A stretch of 64,000 nucleotides of DNA, from NCBI GenBank assembly GCA_009823505.1, contig VZQC01005092.1, positions 444,285-508,284 on the forward strand, given 5' to 3'. A program made the position numbers and the translations under genes. Within the stretch, counting starts at the first letter, position 1. Every line of letters begins with the position of its first letter. Of the stretch, positions 22,260 to 34,498 are shown piece after piece. The notes under the pieces were generated by a model. The model searched no databases. It saw only the letters and a program-made list of their open reading frames with translations, and was not told the origin of the DNA. This DNA comes from Rhizomys pruinosus. Taxonomy: Eukaryota > Chordata > Mammalia > Rodentia > Spalacidae.

Positions 22260-22790
22260 ATTTAGTTTTTAAGAGTGGGCCAAACACAGCAGATGCTTGT
22301 TCTACTAGATATTTCTTAGAACTGTCTGACTTCTGGAATTTTGCTGATAGAATTCCATCCTTGTAAATGTGTCCTGAGTCCAGTCCCACCCATAATTTTA
22401 GTAAAAATGGTATCTTCAGTTTCAATTGTGGAAGCACAAGCCTGGTTCCATCCTAATATTATCAGACCATCTGTCCTTTTCACCCCTAGTTCTGCAATAT
22501 CTCATTCATCTACGGTCAATCATCCTTCCAATGTCCACTGTGTATAATGGTGATGGGGGGCTGCTTTTCAGTGCTTGATAAGCCAATTCTCCATTCATTC
22601 ATTCTTTCAATATTTTTGGATGGAGTACCAAACTGAAATTGCCTAGGGAAAAAAACTACCCTTTGTTCAGGTCACCAGAAACAAGAGCACATTCCTTTGT
22701 AGAGGTTAATTAAAAGTCATAGTCCAACTGAGTTCTTTTTATAAAGTCATTCCCATACTTTGTTATGTTTTTGTTGAAATATTGTTTTTA
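22260..22790 (+). repeat. Unnamed dispersed repeat, copy 3
   Basis: Most diverged copy. CCATCTGTCCTTTTCACCC, CATTCATTCATTCTTTCAAT and AAAGTCATAGTCCAACTGAG match copies 1 and 2 in order. Confidence 0.45.
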
Positions 22791-24851
22791 ATCTGTGCTT
22801 GCTTCTTGTTCTACAATAGAGAGAAGTAGCATGGCATGATAGATATGCAACTGTCTAAAGTTTGACCAAGATATGATTACCCATGTTAATGGCTGTATGC
22901 ATGGTTTAATGTCCCTAGCTTTGTGTACAATATTTGTATATATTATTTATTTCAAACATACAGCTTTAAGAAAATGCCAAGCATATTCAGTATCAAATGA
23001 TAAAGATCAGAGAAAAAAATTATGATCCATGCTCCTGTTATTTTATTTTCCTCAAGCCAGATATTATCCTTGTTTGTTGTTTCTTAGACATTTGTACAAT
23101 AAATATTTTTTTAATTTCTTCAAAGTCATATCAATTTGCATTAGCTATGGTGTCTCTAAGACCATGCAATCTAATAGTGTAAATCAGATTGATGTTATTG
23201 TAATGCAATGTAAAATAATAAGCATGCTATAAGTATAGTATTGTGAGTTGAAGTGAGGAAAAGATTCCTTCTAGGATCACAAATATCAATACAGTCTTAA
23301 TGTGCATAATCTTAGATAAAAATCACTAGCTGTGCATGACTTAGCAAAACTGCCTAATAATAATAGTATTCTTTGCAAACCTTGGGGAAGTAAAGTGTTA
23401 GTCTTCTGCTTTCAGCTAAAATTTTATATAAACTTTACTTGCCTTCATCAATCACTTTAAATAACCAGATCCAAATTCTTAACATGAATATATGGATAGA
23501 GCAATTGTATTTTGTACTACAATAATATAGTTTTAGTTTTTTTGTCTTTATGTGTGTGTGGTATTATTGTTCATTGGTTTCTATGGATTTCCCTCCCTCT
23601 TCTTTGTTTGTTTTGTTTTAATTAAGAAGTTTACAGAACAAAGATATCCCCAGACAAAAAAACAGGAGGTAGAGGAAGAAGAGGAAGAGGAGGTGGGAGA
23701 GAAGATAGGTATTTTTAAAAGATACAGATCAACTCAAATTTTTTCCTCTAGTTAACAATTTTGAATGTCCTTATATGTTGCTTAAGTTCATGGGCTCTTT
23801 GGCAGCCATTAAATGAGATTGAAGCAGTTAGGTCCTCTTATTGTCTTGACAGAAAATAAAGCTGGGTGTAGTTTATTAAAACCTTTGCTTTTCCCTGGTG
23901 AGTTAGGAATCCCTCAACTGATGTGAATTGTGGAGAACATGTTCCTCTTCCTTTGTACAGGTGAAGTTAGGGACCAAAGATATATAATCTTTCTAAATAG
24001 CTGCCATTCCTTTGGTGCATCAAGAAAATCTAGACAATAGTCAAGGTCATATAAATTAATGCACTCATAGAAAATTCTCCACTGCATAAATTTCTAGGTG
24101 TGATTTGCTTAGCCTAAGTGAAGAGATGGTGGCTGGCAAGTGCATGGAAATTGTTCTGGTGCTGAAGATATCTTCAGTCTTGGCGTTAATAAAAAAGATC
24201 AAATGGTATAGGATAATTGTCCCCCTGTCTACTAGAAACCTAGTTAGCAATATCAGTAAAAGATAAAAAGGATTCTCTTCTTCAAAGAAGATAGAATGTG
24301 ATCAAAGTGGGTGAGTTAATTAAAAGCATGTCTATGCTTAGTCCACAGATATTTGAAGTGAAAGCAAATACTTGGCTTTAAAAAAATTGCTTGGAAAACA
24401 AAGCACAGGTACTGTATGGGACATGCTTGGCCTAGTAATACTGCATAAGACTATAGAAGGGAGCCTTTTTTAATAGGATAAGTAGGCAATAAAAGATGAA
24501 TTTATTCCAAACACAGGGCTAATCAGCCTAGGATTAGCCTAGGATATATCAGTCTCAAGAGACTACTCTGAGAACTAATTCAAAACTCAAACTAGTAAAC
24601 AAAAGAGAGCTTATTCTACCACATTTTCAAATTTTGATTTTTTTTTTTTTGTTGGGTGCAAAGAACTGCAGGGTTTGATAAAATAATTATCCTCCTACAG
24701 TCAGCTAGCTAGGACACATGAAATCTAGGAATTGAGAGGCCTTGATAATTAATTGTATCAAAATATAATGAATTTTAGAAAGTATTAGACAATGTACTAA
24801 ATGTTTAGGCTAAAATTTCAGGCAGAGAGTATTCCAATTTGTGTACTTTTT
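22791..24851. other. Long AT-rich stretch, no repeat recognised
   Basis: About 2 kb without a SINE or L1 that I can see. A purine-rich run at about 23660-23700 encodes a Glu stretch in an open frame (23552-23755); this is low complexity, not evidence of a gene. Confidence 0.4.
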
Positions 24852-24863
24852 AAGAATTTTATT

Positions 24864-25087
24864 GAGGCCGGAGAGATGGCTTAGTGGTTAAGAGCTCAGA
24901 CTGTTCTGGCAGAGGACCCAGGTTCGATCCCCAGCACCCACATGGTGGTTGAGAACCGTCTTTGACTCCAGTTCCAGGGGAATCCGACGCCCGCTTCTGA
25001 CTTCGAGGCATTGCATGACACAGGTACACAGACCTACAGGCAGACAGCACATTCATACACATAAAAATTAAATAATTTTTTAAATAA
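24864..25087 (+). mobile_element. B3-derived SINE, short form
   Basis: Head GGCCGGAGAGATGG, box B GGTTCGATCCC, body CTTCTGACTTCGAGGC, tail ACACATAAAA. Target duplication AAGAATTTTATT at 24852-24863 and 25088-25099. Confidence 0.9.
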
Positions 25088-25099
25088 AAGAATTTTATT

Positions 25100-26414
25100 T
25101 ACATTACTACTAGTTATTTCATCAATTAAGGTATCCTAACTCAAATAAGGCTTCCACTAGTCTGTTGAAAGACAAGGAATACATACATATTTCAAGGGGA
25201 TAAAGAGATCACTTATTACCTGGTAATAATCCAAATAAAACTGTAAATGATGGAAAAGAGAATTTTTCCTGTACATACAAGGAAAGGTTGAAAAATACAT
25301 GCATGCACACATACATACATGCACACTTATTGTTGTGTCTAACAAAGCCTACATTTTAATTATAAATATATTGTCATTTCAGCAGCTTTTCACCATCACC
25401 AGAAGGTATCGATAAAAGTAATTATTGACATCTAATAGCCCTTATTGATTCCCTATGTTCACTGAAGAATCTTCTAATTAGAATTAGATTTTCTACATGG
25501 GTTAATTCAAAAGGAGATTACAAGTGATTATAAGGAACTGGAACAGTATAAGTAAATTGATTAACGCAGATGTTCCAGCCACTTCCATATCATTATTAAT
25601 TATATATATATATATATTAATTGTCATAATTTGGCAATGGCTCATCTCTGAAATTTATTAATGTTTATGTTATATAACCTGAAGTTTCCTTAATAAGACT
25701 CAAAATATAAAAATTGGAAAAGAAAATATGAATCTGATATAAAGATATAATGTACAGAATTAGTTATAACTGCTTATTGAACACAGGTAGCACTAGCTAG
25801 ACACATTAATGTACACAGGGCAAGTGACAACCATCAAAAGGAAATAAAAGTGAAATAATTATAAGTTATAGTAAGTTCAAGGAGACCGATCTTGAAGCCA
25901 ACACTTTCAGACATTTAGGTAAACACTGGTTAAAACTCAGAATAATGAGTGTATGAAACAAGCAGTAAAGAGAGAATGAACATTGCATAATTCAGTAGAT
26001 CAGGAACTAGTCACAACATAATGTCTATGCAGAAGCAAAAAAATTGTCTGAAACAGAAAAAATATTTAGGAAGAATGTTGATTAAGAAACAGGAAATGGA
26101 TTATATTACTAATATTATTTTGCTAAATGTGCATGGTATCAAATAGTTTCACGAGTTTGTATCTCTATGTCCATAGATTAGTGCAGCTTTCAGAGCTCAT
26201 CAGAGAAATCTCTGTGTGCAATGTGGATGTTGGTTTTTGCAGAAACTCACAAGTGGTCAAACTCTAGAGAAAAAAGAGTGTTTAGTGCTCAGCCACAAAT
26301 GGGATATCTATATCATAACCTTTCCATAAAAGGCTCAAGGAATATAAGGGAAGAGAGGTGGGAAAGTAGTAAAAATGACATTTCAGAAAGGACAAGAAAA
26401 AAAGTGTCATAGCC
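25100..26414. other. AT-rich stretch with small microsatellites
   Basis: A CATACATGCACA-type purine/pyrimidine run lies near 25300-25326 and a (TA)n at about 25601-25617. No gene or larger repeat seen. Confidence 0.4.
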
Positions 26415-26860
26415 AGATTGGACAGCTGTGCTCAGTACTTAACAACAGTTGTGGTTTTCTTCACAAGTCTGAACAAAACTAAGCCATTCAACATTCTGGC
26501 ATGAATGGGGGAAGACCACGTGAGCCCTCACCTTTAGCTGATTATTTGTTGGCAGTTGATGGTTGATGGGGGAGAAAGAGTCAGTTTTATTTACAGAATG
26601 TGAAGACTGGAAAGTGGAGCACTCTTCGGTGGATGGCTGCACACTCACAAGATAGCACAAAGATGGCAGGACAAATTGGACTTTGTGAATTATGAAAATA
26701 AAAACATACATGATGTTTGGAGGGAGTGGGCAGGTGGAGATAGTTCTAGAGGGTTAGGGAGAATTTTGGGGTGTGTATATATGATGAAATACAGGGTATG
26801 TTTGTGTGCAATTCTCCAAGACCTAATGAAAAATATTATATATAAAAGAAACAAAAAGTT
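26415..26860 (+). mobile_element. Old rodent (Lx-type) L1 3'UTR
   Basis: Ends in AATTCTCCAAGACCTAATG then AAAATATTATATATAAAAG. With GGAGGGAGTGGGCAGG and GATGATGTTTGG-like G-rich parts it resembles the Lx L1 tail pattern. No coding part. Confidence 0.45.
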
Positions 26861-26904
26861 GCCTTAGATATTTCTTTTGTTTATCTTCATTTTTATTTTC
26901 TTGA

Positions 26905-27035
26905 GACAGATTCTCATTATCAGCTAAATATGGAAGTCACTTTGTAGCTTAGGATGTACTTGAATCCCAAATCTTCCTTTCTCTAGGTTCCAACTATTGG
27001 GATTAAAAGAATATGCCATTTGGGTATTTCCATGT
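26905..27035 (-). mobile_element. Old B1-type SINE
   Basis: Reverse B1 order: TTGAGACAGATTCTCATTAT, then GCTTAGGATGTACTTGAATCC, then ATTGGGATTAAAAGAATATGCC. Strongly diverged. Confidence 0.55.
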
Positions 27036-28495
27036 TAAACAAAGGCAAGGTCTTTTAATAGTTTCTGAAATCCTAAAACATCTTCAAATACTGAGGTTGG
27101 TTTCATTGTCATTTAACTAGTATCTCTTGAAATAAACATGTATGTTTAATATGACCATGATTTTCTTTCATCTTGTCACAGGCTGAGGTATATTTCTAAA
27201 TTCATATAACATTGAATGGTAGACATTTCCTTATTTTTTTTTAGTGTAGAGATACTTGGTGTAGATCCTTATATCAGTGTTTGTGGAAAAGAATATAACC
27301 CATACTATTTAAACCTGGTTGTCATTCAAATCATCTGGCATGCAAGTCCTTCATCCCATCTGTTAGGTTGTCATGGTGCCATACTGAGGAAGTGGCAAGC
27401 TAGTTTCAAGTAGACATAAATGCCAACCAAAGATTAATTTAGCAGGAGATCTTGTTGAGTGCAAAAGTGACATCTCCTATAAGAGGAAACTCTTGACTCT
27501 CAATGCCAGACTGGAGCCTGTGTTTCATTGTATGTGCATGCATCTGTTCCCACTTGTAGACCTAATGCCTTAAGAGAGAATTACTTATGCTGTTAAAGCT
27601 TCTTTGAAGAAAACTGGAAATGGAGTTTAATGCATAGTCTATGGAGAATAGACTTTTCTCATTTGTAATGAATAAAGTTATTGTTTAGGCCACTTCTGGA
27701 AAGTTATTGTAAATGAATATAAAATATTTCCCTAGAGTTTGGTCAGATGTTTAGTGGAATTTTCATAGACAAAAATAAAAGAGAAATATGAAATTATTAA
27801 TACTGTATTAGAAAAATAAATCATCTATACATAAACTTATATATTAATATGTGATATGTTTAAGATATAGTTTGCATACCAATATCATGAATAAAGGAGA
27901 TAAAATAGATGGAGCTATAAAGAGATCCTCTATCAAAATTACAAAAAAATAATCCCTTGAAATGGCATCTGATCATGAATATGGCGATATTCAGGGAAAG
28001 CCATCTTCAATGTACAATGATGTGCTTATGACTATTAATATTTAGTGAGTAACAATCATGTGCAAAACTTAGTGATTTAGCTGTTTTGGTATCCAACAAG
28101 AGGCAAATCTTACTTAAAAGAACTTTTCTATTTTTCCCTTCTTAATTTTTTTTATTTCAAATATTAATTTATCGGGGTTGCAAGTTACTTAAAAATTTTC
28201 ACATTGTGTTGAAACATATCATTTCCATAAAAGTAATCCCAAACATAAAACAGTGTTCATCAAGCATTTACCCCCACACACACACATAAATTGAAACTTG
28301 CTTTTTGGGTTAATCGGTACAGAAAGTGCCAGTCTTACCAACCACCCAATGGTCAGAGTGATCCCATACTACACAAAACCTGCTGCGGTACTAAGCCTGT
28401 GGTTCTGGCCTTACTCCAAAACTGTTAATTAATTTCTCCTTATTTCATATTCTCTATGCATTTCCAATTTGGAAAATTATTTTTTCAATTCTTTT
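27036..28495. other. AT-rich stretch, no repeat recognised
   Basis: No SINE, LTR or coding frame of note. A short CA run lies at about 28272-28285. Confidence 0.4.
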
Positions 28496-28499
28496 CTTT

Positions 28500-28770
28500 T
28501 TTTTAATGTTATTAAACTTTTTCCATAAGTCTTACATCATTTCTCAATCAAATCTAGAGTTACTTCCCTTTCCATGCCCCCCACCCCACCTGAGTCCAGA
28601 CGGTTTTCGGCCGCCATGTGGGTGCTGGGGATCGAACCCGGGTCCTCTGCAAGAGCGGTCGGTGCTCTTAACCGCTAGGCCATCGCTCCAGCCCTGTCCT
28701 GCATCTTTTTCTGAGTCTTTCCAGGACTTTATTTTTTTTCCTAAAAGATGTCATATTTTCCTTTAGGAAG
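28500..28770 (-). mobile_element. L1 3' tail, minus strand, interrupted by a SINE piece
   Basis: TTAATGTTATTAAACTTTTTCC, a C-rich tract (28576-28592), then after the SINE piece TGTCCTGCATCTTTTTCTGAG: the L1 3' tail order seen at 21562 and 29703. Confidence 0.65.
28598..28694 (-). mobile_element. B3-derived SINE, 5' half only
   Basis: Runs from AGACGGTTTTCGGCCGCC to the CCAGCCC head, with an intact box B (GGGATCGAACCC). The 3' half and A-tail are absent, unusual because L1-mediated copying truncates 5' ends, so a later deletion is likely. Confidence 0.85.
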
Positions 28771-29145
28771 TGCTCAGAGGCTCCTCCTTGGGAAGCTGGA
28801 ACAACCCTTAATCCTGCACTTGTGCTTCGCATTGGGGTCTCCCCCCCCCGCCCCCATTCTCTATGCATTTCCTTAATTATTAGCTATGTTGAATAGAAAT
28901 AGACTTTTTAAAATACAAAGTGGTGGGTGGCTGTCATTAAGTAATAAGTCACAATGTATTTACCAGGAGATTACATGACAATGCATCTTTCCCTCCTTTT
29001 GTTTCCCTGAACAGCTATTCTATGCTTGAAAAAATATTTTTTTTCTTAAAATTGTCTTAATTCTATTACTTATTAAAAAAATCTCATCACAGATAATCAG
29101 AGAAATTGTCAGTTCCATATGCCAAGACATGTAAGTGCGTACACA

Positions 29146-29193
<48 letters not shown>

Positions 29194-29702
29194 CACTCTT
29201 GTTTCAGTATAGATGGTAAAACTCAGGGCATGACATATGATAGGCATGAATTCTGTCACTAACATATCCCCAGTCCAACACTAATATATTGCTACAGATA
29301 TTTTATGTTACAAGATTTCTGAGAGTATGCATTCTGAACCTGGAACTCTAATTCTCAAAAATGCTCTCTATGAAAGTAGTCATTTTGAAGTATGATACAG
29401 GATATAAATCAAGCCTTTCTCTTAATGCATACATAACAGTTTAAATCATTTGAAAAATAAACCAAAACATTATATTCCATAATTTAAAAAGCATGTCCTA
29501 ATTATTTAATAATATAGAATCAACATATAAGTTCTGTTTTTTTCATAATGACTAATAAGATGTAATTATACCTTCCTAAATAAGGCTATTCTCCAATATG
29601 AATGTGCATTTAAAATGTTCTGCATTTGTAACTGATGAAATTGAAATAATTTTTATCTGAAACCTAGAGAATTTCAACTTGTACAAATCTTTGTTTTTCT
29701 TT
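28771..29702. other. AT-rich stretch with a (CA)n microsatellite
   Basis: C-rich tract at about 28840-28856. A CA dinucleotide run at about 29140-29192 gives a Val-Cys repeat in reverse translation and is not coding. Confidence 0.6.
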
Positions 29703-30660
29703 CTTAATTTTTCATTGAACTTTTGTGTATTTCATATATCCTTTCTTAATCAAATTTAGACCCATTCCCCCTTCATAAGCCCACCCCGCCAGAGCACATG
29801 CATTCTGCTGTACATGTCTTGCATCTTTTTCTGTATTTTTAATTTTTCGATGCAGAAGGTTACTGTTTTGTTCAGTTCTTTGAAAAAGCCTTTTTTATTG
29901 TTGTTTCCATTAATTTTATAATGCTCCAAAATATGTATATATGCACTCCACACATATACCAAAATTATGACTTCTGAAAATAAACTATAGGTTAATTATA
30001 AAACATGTTTAGGAATTCACATTTTAACAGTAGGATTTCATGCAGGTAAAAAGAAATATTACTTTATATTCTTAAATTACATAGGAAGTTGATGTATGTT
30101 TTAATGTACTTTTAAAAATAGTAGTATCAGGCATTATATTTACTAAAAAAGAAAAAAACATACTCAGTTTGTCTTACCAATAAGAATTTCAGGCTAGGAT
30201 CCACAAATGAGGGACAAAGTGTGTCGTTTGTTTTTCTGAGACAGTGTTATTTCACTAAGCATTACACCTTCTAGTTCCAACTGTTTTCCTGCAAATTTCA
30301 TGAGGTCATCTTTCTTTTTTTTTCTTAGTTTTATTTATTTTCGTATGTGTATGAATGTACTGTCTGCATGTGGGCTTGTGCACCTGTGTCATGCAATGCC
30401 GCGGTGGTTAGAAGAGGGTATTGGATTCCCGTAGAACTGGAGTTAAAGAGGGTTTTCAGCTACTATGTGGATGCTGGGGATCGAACCCTGGTCCTCTGCA
30501 AGAGAAATTGGCGCTCTTAACCGCTAGGTCATCTCTCCAGCCCGAGGTCATCTTTCCTTACCGCTGTATATACTCCATTGTGTAGATGTACCACATTTTC
30601 TTTATCCAGTCATTGATTGAAGGACACTTGTGTTGCTTCCAGCTCTTTGCTAAAAGTCTT
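29703..30660 (-). mobile_element. L1 3' end, minus strand, split by a SINE
   Basis: 3'UTR from 29703 (TTCTGCTGTACATGTCTTGC and the upstream part to about 30160), then the C-terminal end of ORF2 in reverse (TGTGTAGATGTACCACATTT, CCAGTCATTGATTGAAGG). 5'-truncated near 30660. Confidence 0.8.
30315..30543 (-). mobile_element. B3-derived SINE, short form, inside L1
   Basis: Complete reverse copy with target duplication GAGGTCATCTTTC at 30302-30314 and 30544-30556. Removing it restores the L1 sequence. Confidence 0.9.
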
Positions 30661-30716
30661 ATACTAATCCCATTCACTTAGTTTCTCATTCTTAATCTGC
30701 AATTAATCATTCAAAT

Positions 30717-30866
30717 TTGTTTGGTCTTTTTGTGACAGGGTCTCCCTGTAGCTCCAGCTGTCCTGGAACTCACTATGTAGACCAGGCTGGCCTTGAACTC
30801 ACAGAGATCTGCCTGTCTCTGCCTCCTGAGTGCTGTGAATAAGGGCATGTGCCATCCCGCCTGGCT
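30717..30866 (-). mobile_element. B1 SINE
   Basis: GTGACAGGGTCTCCCTGTAG, GTAGACCAGGCTGGCCTTG, and CCTCCTGAGTGCTGTGAATA in reverse B1 order. About full length, moderately diverged. Confidence 0.85.
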
Positions 30867-31489
30867 TCATTACAATTTTCTGAAATACTGAGGGCTAAAT
30901 AGCTTGACTAATTAATAACATTAACTCATGCGTAAGTTCTTAATTTTAACCCACACTACAGATGTTCTACTCTTGTCAATCCCCATTATCCTTGCAGAAA
31001 CTGAAGTACTTGGAAATTGTATAGGGTCTTATAACTAGTAAAGGACAGTTATGATTCATAACAAGGCTCTGCTGTCTGTGTTCTACTCTTAACCTAAATT
31101 AAATCTTGAACTATGTGGCATATTTTCTGTTAGCAGGTTGGATGAAATATAAAACTTGTTTTGAATATATTAGTTACTTGGATATATAGTTGTAATGAGG
31201 CCCCAAAACCATGACAATGAAATCTATGAAAACAAGTTTGTGAAGGCTGAAACCTTTCTCAGGGCATTGTGTAACTCCAAGTGACTATCTCAGATACTTT
31301 CTGAAGACAGAATGTGCTCCAGAATAGTATAAGGCCAAGGAGCAAGAGTCAGTCTCATTAGAAAATTCTTCTTTTTTAATCTCTATCTTTCTTTGATCAC
31401 TCCAACAAGCAAATTATTCACAATTCCATGGCTACTACATCCAGTAATATAACATAAATATTAAACACCATAAAATAGTTTTCATATTT
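30867..31489. other. Stretch without recognised features
   Basis: No SINE, L1 or gene identified. Confidence 0.4.
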
Positions 31490-32954
31490 ATGTTTTATTA
31501 GTTTTTAACTTAATTTTTGCAGATTTCAAACAATGTATCTAATAACATTTAGATCCCCTTCAATATCAGTGATCCCCACCAATTTTTTGAGGTCTAAGAT
31601 GTATTAAATATACATATAGTATATATTACATATATTACATATTATATATTACATACATCCATATGACTACATAATCAGCTTTGTGTCCACATTTGCCCTT
31701 TGATTAGGGTCATCCACTGGAGCCTGATTCCTACAGACTGGAGCACTTAAACCAGAATGAATCTCTCTTTCCATCAGCCATTGGATGCCAATAATTCCTC
31801 AGGCTGGGATTTCTTAGCCACTTGCCCACAACAAGTATAAAATTTTATTTGGCTTGAGCTTACTTGGAACTTATCCATGGTGTCACAGTTGGAGTGAGTT
31901 CCGATGACAAACATCTGTAGGGAAAACTCCATTTATTTGTAGTCATTACCCTCTTCTGGCTCTTTTAGCCATCCCTTCCACAGTGATGCCTAAGTTAAAA
32001 GAGGGAGAACTTTGATATAGGAGCCTTTTTCAGGAAAAAGCAGGTTGCAGCCTCTTATTCATGGTATGTTAGCTAGTCGCAATTTTGTTTTATTTTATTA
32101 TTATTATTATTTTTGTGTCTGTGTGCTAATCATCATTTGCTGTATAAGGTTTCTTTTCTGTAGAGAGTTGATAAATGAATTAATCTATAGGTGTATCAAT
32201 AAGTCATTAGAAATAAGTTTAATACTATATCTCTTTAGAAAAATAGTTATATTAAGCTTTCTCCCATGGCCTGTAGGCTGTCTAGCCTCAGGTCCCTGGC
32301 TCTGATATCAATGTCAAGTATGGATTCCATCCTATGAATTCAACTTATATCCAAATTTGAAAATAATTGTTTATATCTACAATATGTGTGCCAATACAGA
32401 AGTTATTTGCACATACTGCCAGGCCAACTGTTTTTGTAGGTCCCAGGATTCACAAATGTGTAGGGTTCATGCTAAATTTTCTTTTCAGTAGCTGGCATAG
32501 CACTTTCCTGCACTATGGAAGCTAGACAATAGAGATTTGAAACCTGCACTAAGTTGATTTCTCCTTGTCTTCTACAGTTCATGTACATAGTATCTTAAAA
32601 GAATATTACAATGAAGTTATAGTGGTTAACCAAGAGCAAGGGCAATTACCAGCAGGGTTTGAGGTCATGTGAGACCCTGGATTAACAAACTTCTAAAAAG
32701 GAGTCCACTCCTGACGTTGGGGTTTTAGTTTGCAAGCCTGTAGTGTCTAGGAGGGGCAATGTCCCTTATAAAGGCCTCTTATAACTTACCTCATTTTCAT
32801 CTCTTTTTATAATGTATATATTTAAATTAGCTTCTATACTATTTGGCTTCTATACAGCTTTTCCTAAGGTGCTATTATCTGGCTCTATATTCCTTCTGTC
32901 CTGCATCTCCCTTTCCCACCCCATATTACCCCTTCCTACTCTTTTTTTTTTTTT

Positions 32955-32995
<41 letters not shown>

Positions 32996-33790
32996 TTTTT
33001 TTTGCTTTTCGAGACATCTCCCTGTAGCCCCAAAGCTGTCCTGAACTCAACTTCTGTAACCAGGCTGGCCTAACTCACAAAAGATCCGCACTGCCTGCCC
33101 TCCTGAGTGGATACTGGATTAATAAAGGCGATTTGCACCACCATTCCCGAGCCCTTCCTATCTTTTATTTCCCCTTACATCACTACATTCTACTTCAACT
33201 TCCTCCTAATGTATGGTTATTTATTACATTCTTGAATTTTCTATTTGACACATGCATATCTAAGATTTCAAAGATAGCTTCTTCAGCTATTGGGAGACAA
33301 TGCAAGTGTTATATTTCTCTGGGTCTTGGTATCTTATTTCAGGATGATTGTTTCCAATCCCATCAGTTTACCTGTGCATTTCATAATTTTTTATAAGAGC
33401 CGAATGATATTACACTGGCATATATACAAAAATTAATGTTCACTATACAACTGATGGACATTTAGGTTGGTTCAGTTTCTGGCTATTATAAAAACTGCGG
33501 CTACAATGTGACATGGATGAACAGGTATCTAAGTAGTAGGCCACATAGAGTCTTTTGAGTATATACCGACAATGAGTGGTATGGCTGGTTCCATAATGGT
33601 AGTTCAATTTCATTGCTTTGTTGAGGACTTTCCACAATGAAACTCCATAGTTGCTGCACCTGTTTGCATTGTCACCAGAAGTTGATAAGAGTTCCCCTTA
33701 CTCTTCATCCTCTCCTGCATTTGTTGATCATTTGGGGATCTTAGCCATGCTGAGTTAAATTGGTGGTGAACTTGCATTTTCTTAAGACTA
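31490..33790 (-). mobile_element. Old Lx-type L1 3' end, minus strand
   Basis: 3'UTR-like sequence (CTCTTCTGGCTCTTTTAGCC near 31950, CCAATAATTCCTCAGGCTGG near 31787) is followed, after a B1, by the reverse of the ORF2 C-terminus (33140-33790: CACTATACAACTGATGGAC, GTCACCAGAAGTTGATAAG). The younger L1 from 33795 interrupts it, and older L1 resumes at about 38808. Confidence 0.6.
32942..33140 (-). mobile_element. B1 SINE with a very long A-tail
   Basis: A 62 bp run of T with two A's at 32942-33003 is the tail in reverse. The B1 body follows to about 33140 but is full of one- and two-base indels relative to B1 (for example GTAACCAGG for GTAGACCAGG). The left-arm to right-arm order is still clear. 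Confidence 0.7.
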
Positions 33791-34138
33791 AACATGCAAA
33801 CAAATATTTTCTTTTTAAAAATATTTTTATAGAAATTTTGTGCATCATACATCCACTTAGTCAATCACGACTCATTTCCCCTGCCCCTCCCAGGTAAGCA
33901 CTTTTCAGTCATTTGAAGGATGTTTTTTCCAATCTCTTGAAGAAAGCTTGGGATTTTGATGGGATTGCATTGAATGCTGTATATTAATTTTGGGGCAGAA
34001 TGGACATTTTATCTATATTAATTTTTTCCAATCCATGAGCATGGGAGGGTCTTTTCATCATTTTGGATGTCATCTCATCTCCTTCAGGGCTTTAACTTTA
34101 TTGTTGTGTAGAGAGGTCTTGGTTAGGTTTCCACCAGG

Positions 34139-34154
34139 TTTTTTTTTTTTTTTT

Positions 34155-34188
<34 letters not shown>

Positions 34189-34196
34189 TTTTTTTT
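34139..34196. repeat. Long poly-T run inside L1
   Basis: 58 bases of T broken only by G at 34155 and A at 34187. No SINE body adjoins it on either side. Confidence 0.8.
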
Positions 34197-34252
34197 GAGG
34201 CTATTGTGATTGGGAAGGTCTCCTTATATCCCTTTTCCAGTTGCTTATTATT

Positions 34253-34498
34253 ATTTTTTTATAAACTTTATTTATTTCTGTATGTGTATGAATGTACTGT
34301 CTGCATGCAAGTTTGTGCACCCGTGTCGTGCAATGCCGTGGAGGTCAGAAGAGGGTGGCGGATTCCCCCAGAACTGGAGTTCTCCTGGAATTGGAGTTTC
34401 AGACGGTTCTCGGCCGCCATGTGGGTGCTGGGGATCGAACCTGGGTCTTCTGTAAGAGCGGTCGGTGCTCTCAACCGCTAGGCCATCTCTCCAGCCCC
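34253..34498 (-). mobile_element. B3-derived SINE, long form, inside L1
   Basis: Full-length reverse copy with many intact CpGs (CTCGGCCGCC), box B in reverse and the 17 bp duplication. The flanks AGTTGCTTATTATT and AGTTGCTTACTATT form a one-mismatch target duplication. Confidence 0.9.

Noticed and set aside
23552..23755. Open frame with a Glu-rich run
   Set aside because: It is low-complexity purine-rich DNA without splice signals or a recognised domain.
29020..29265. Open frame with a Val-Cys repeat
   Set aside because: It is the reverse translation of a (CA)n microsatellite.
32812..33073. Overlapping frames rich in Phe or Lys around 32942
   Set aside because: They result from a long poly-T tail of a B1 in reverse.
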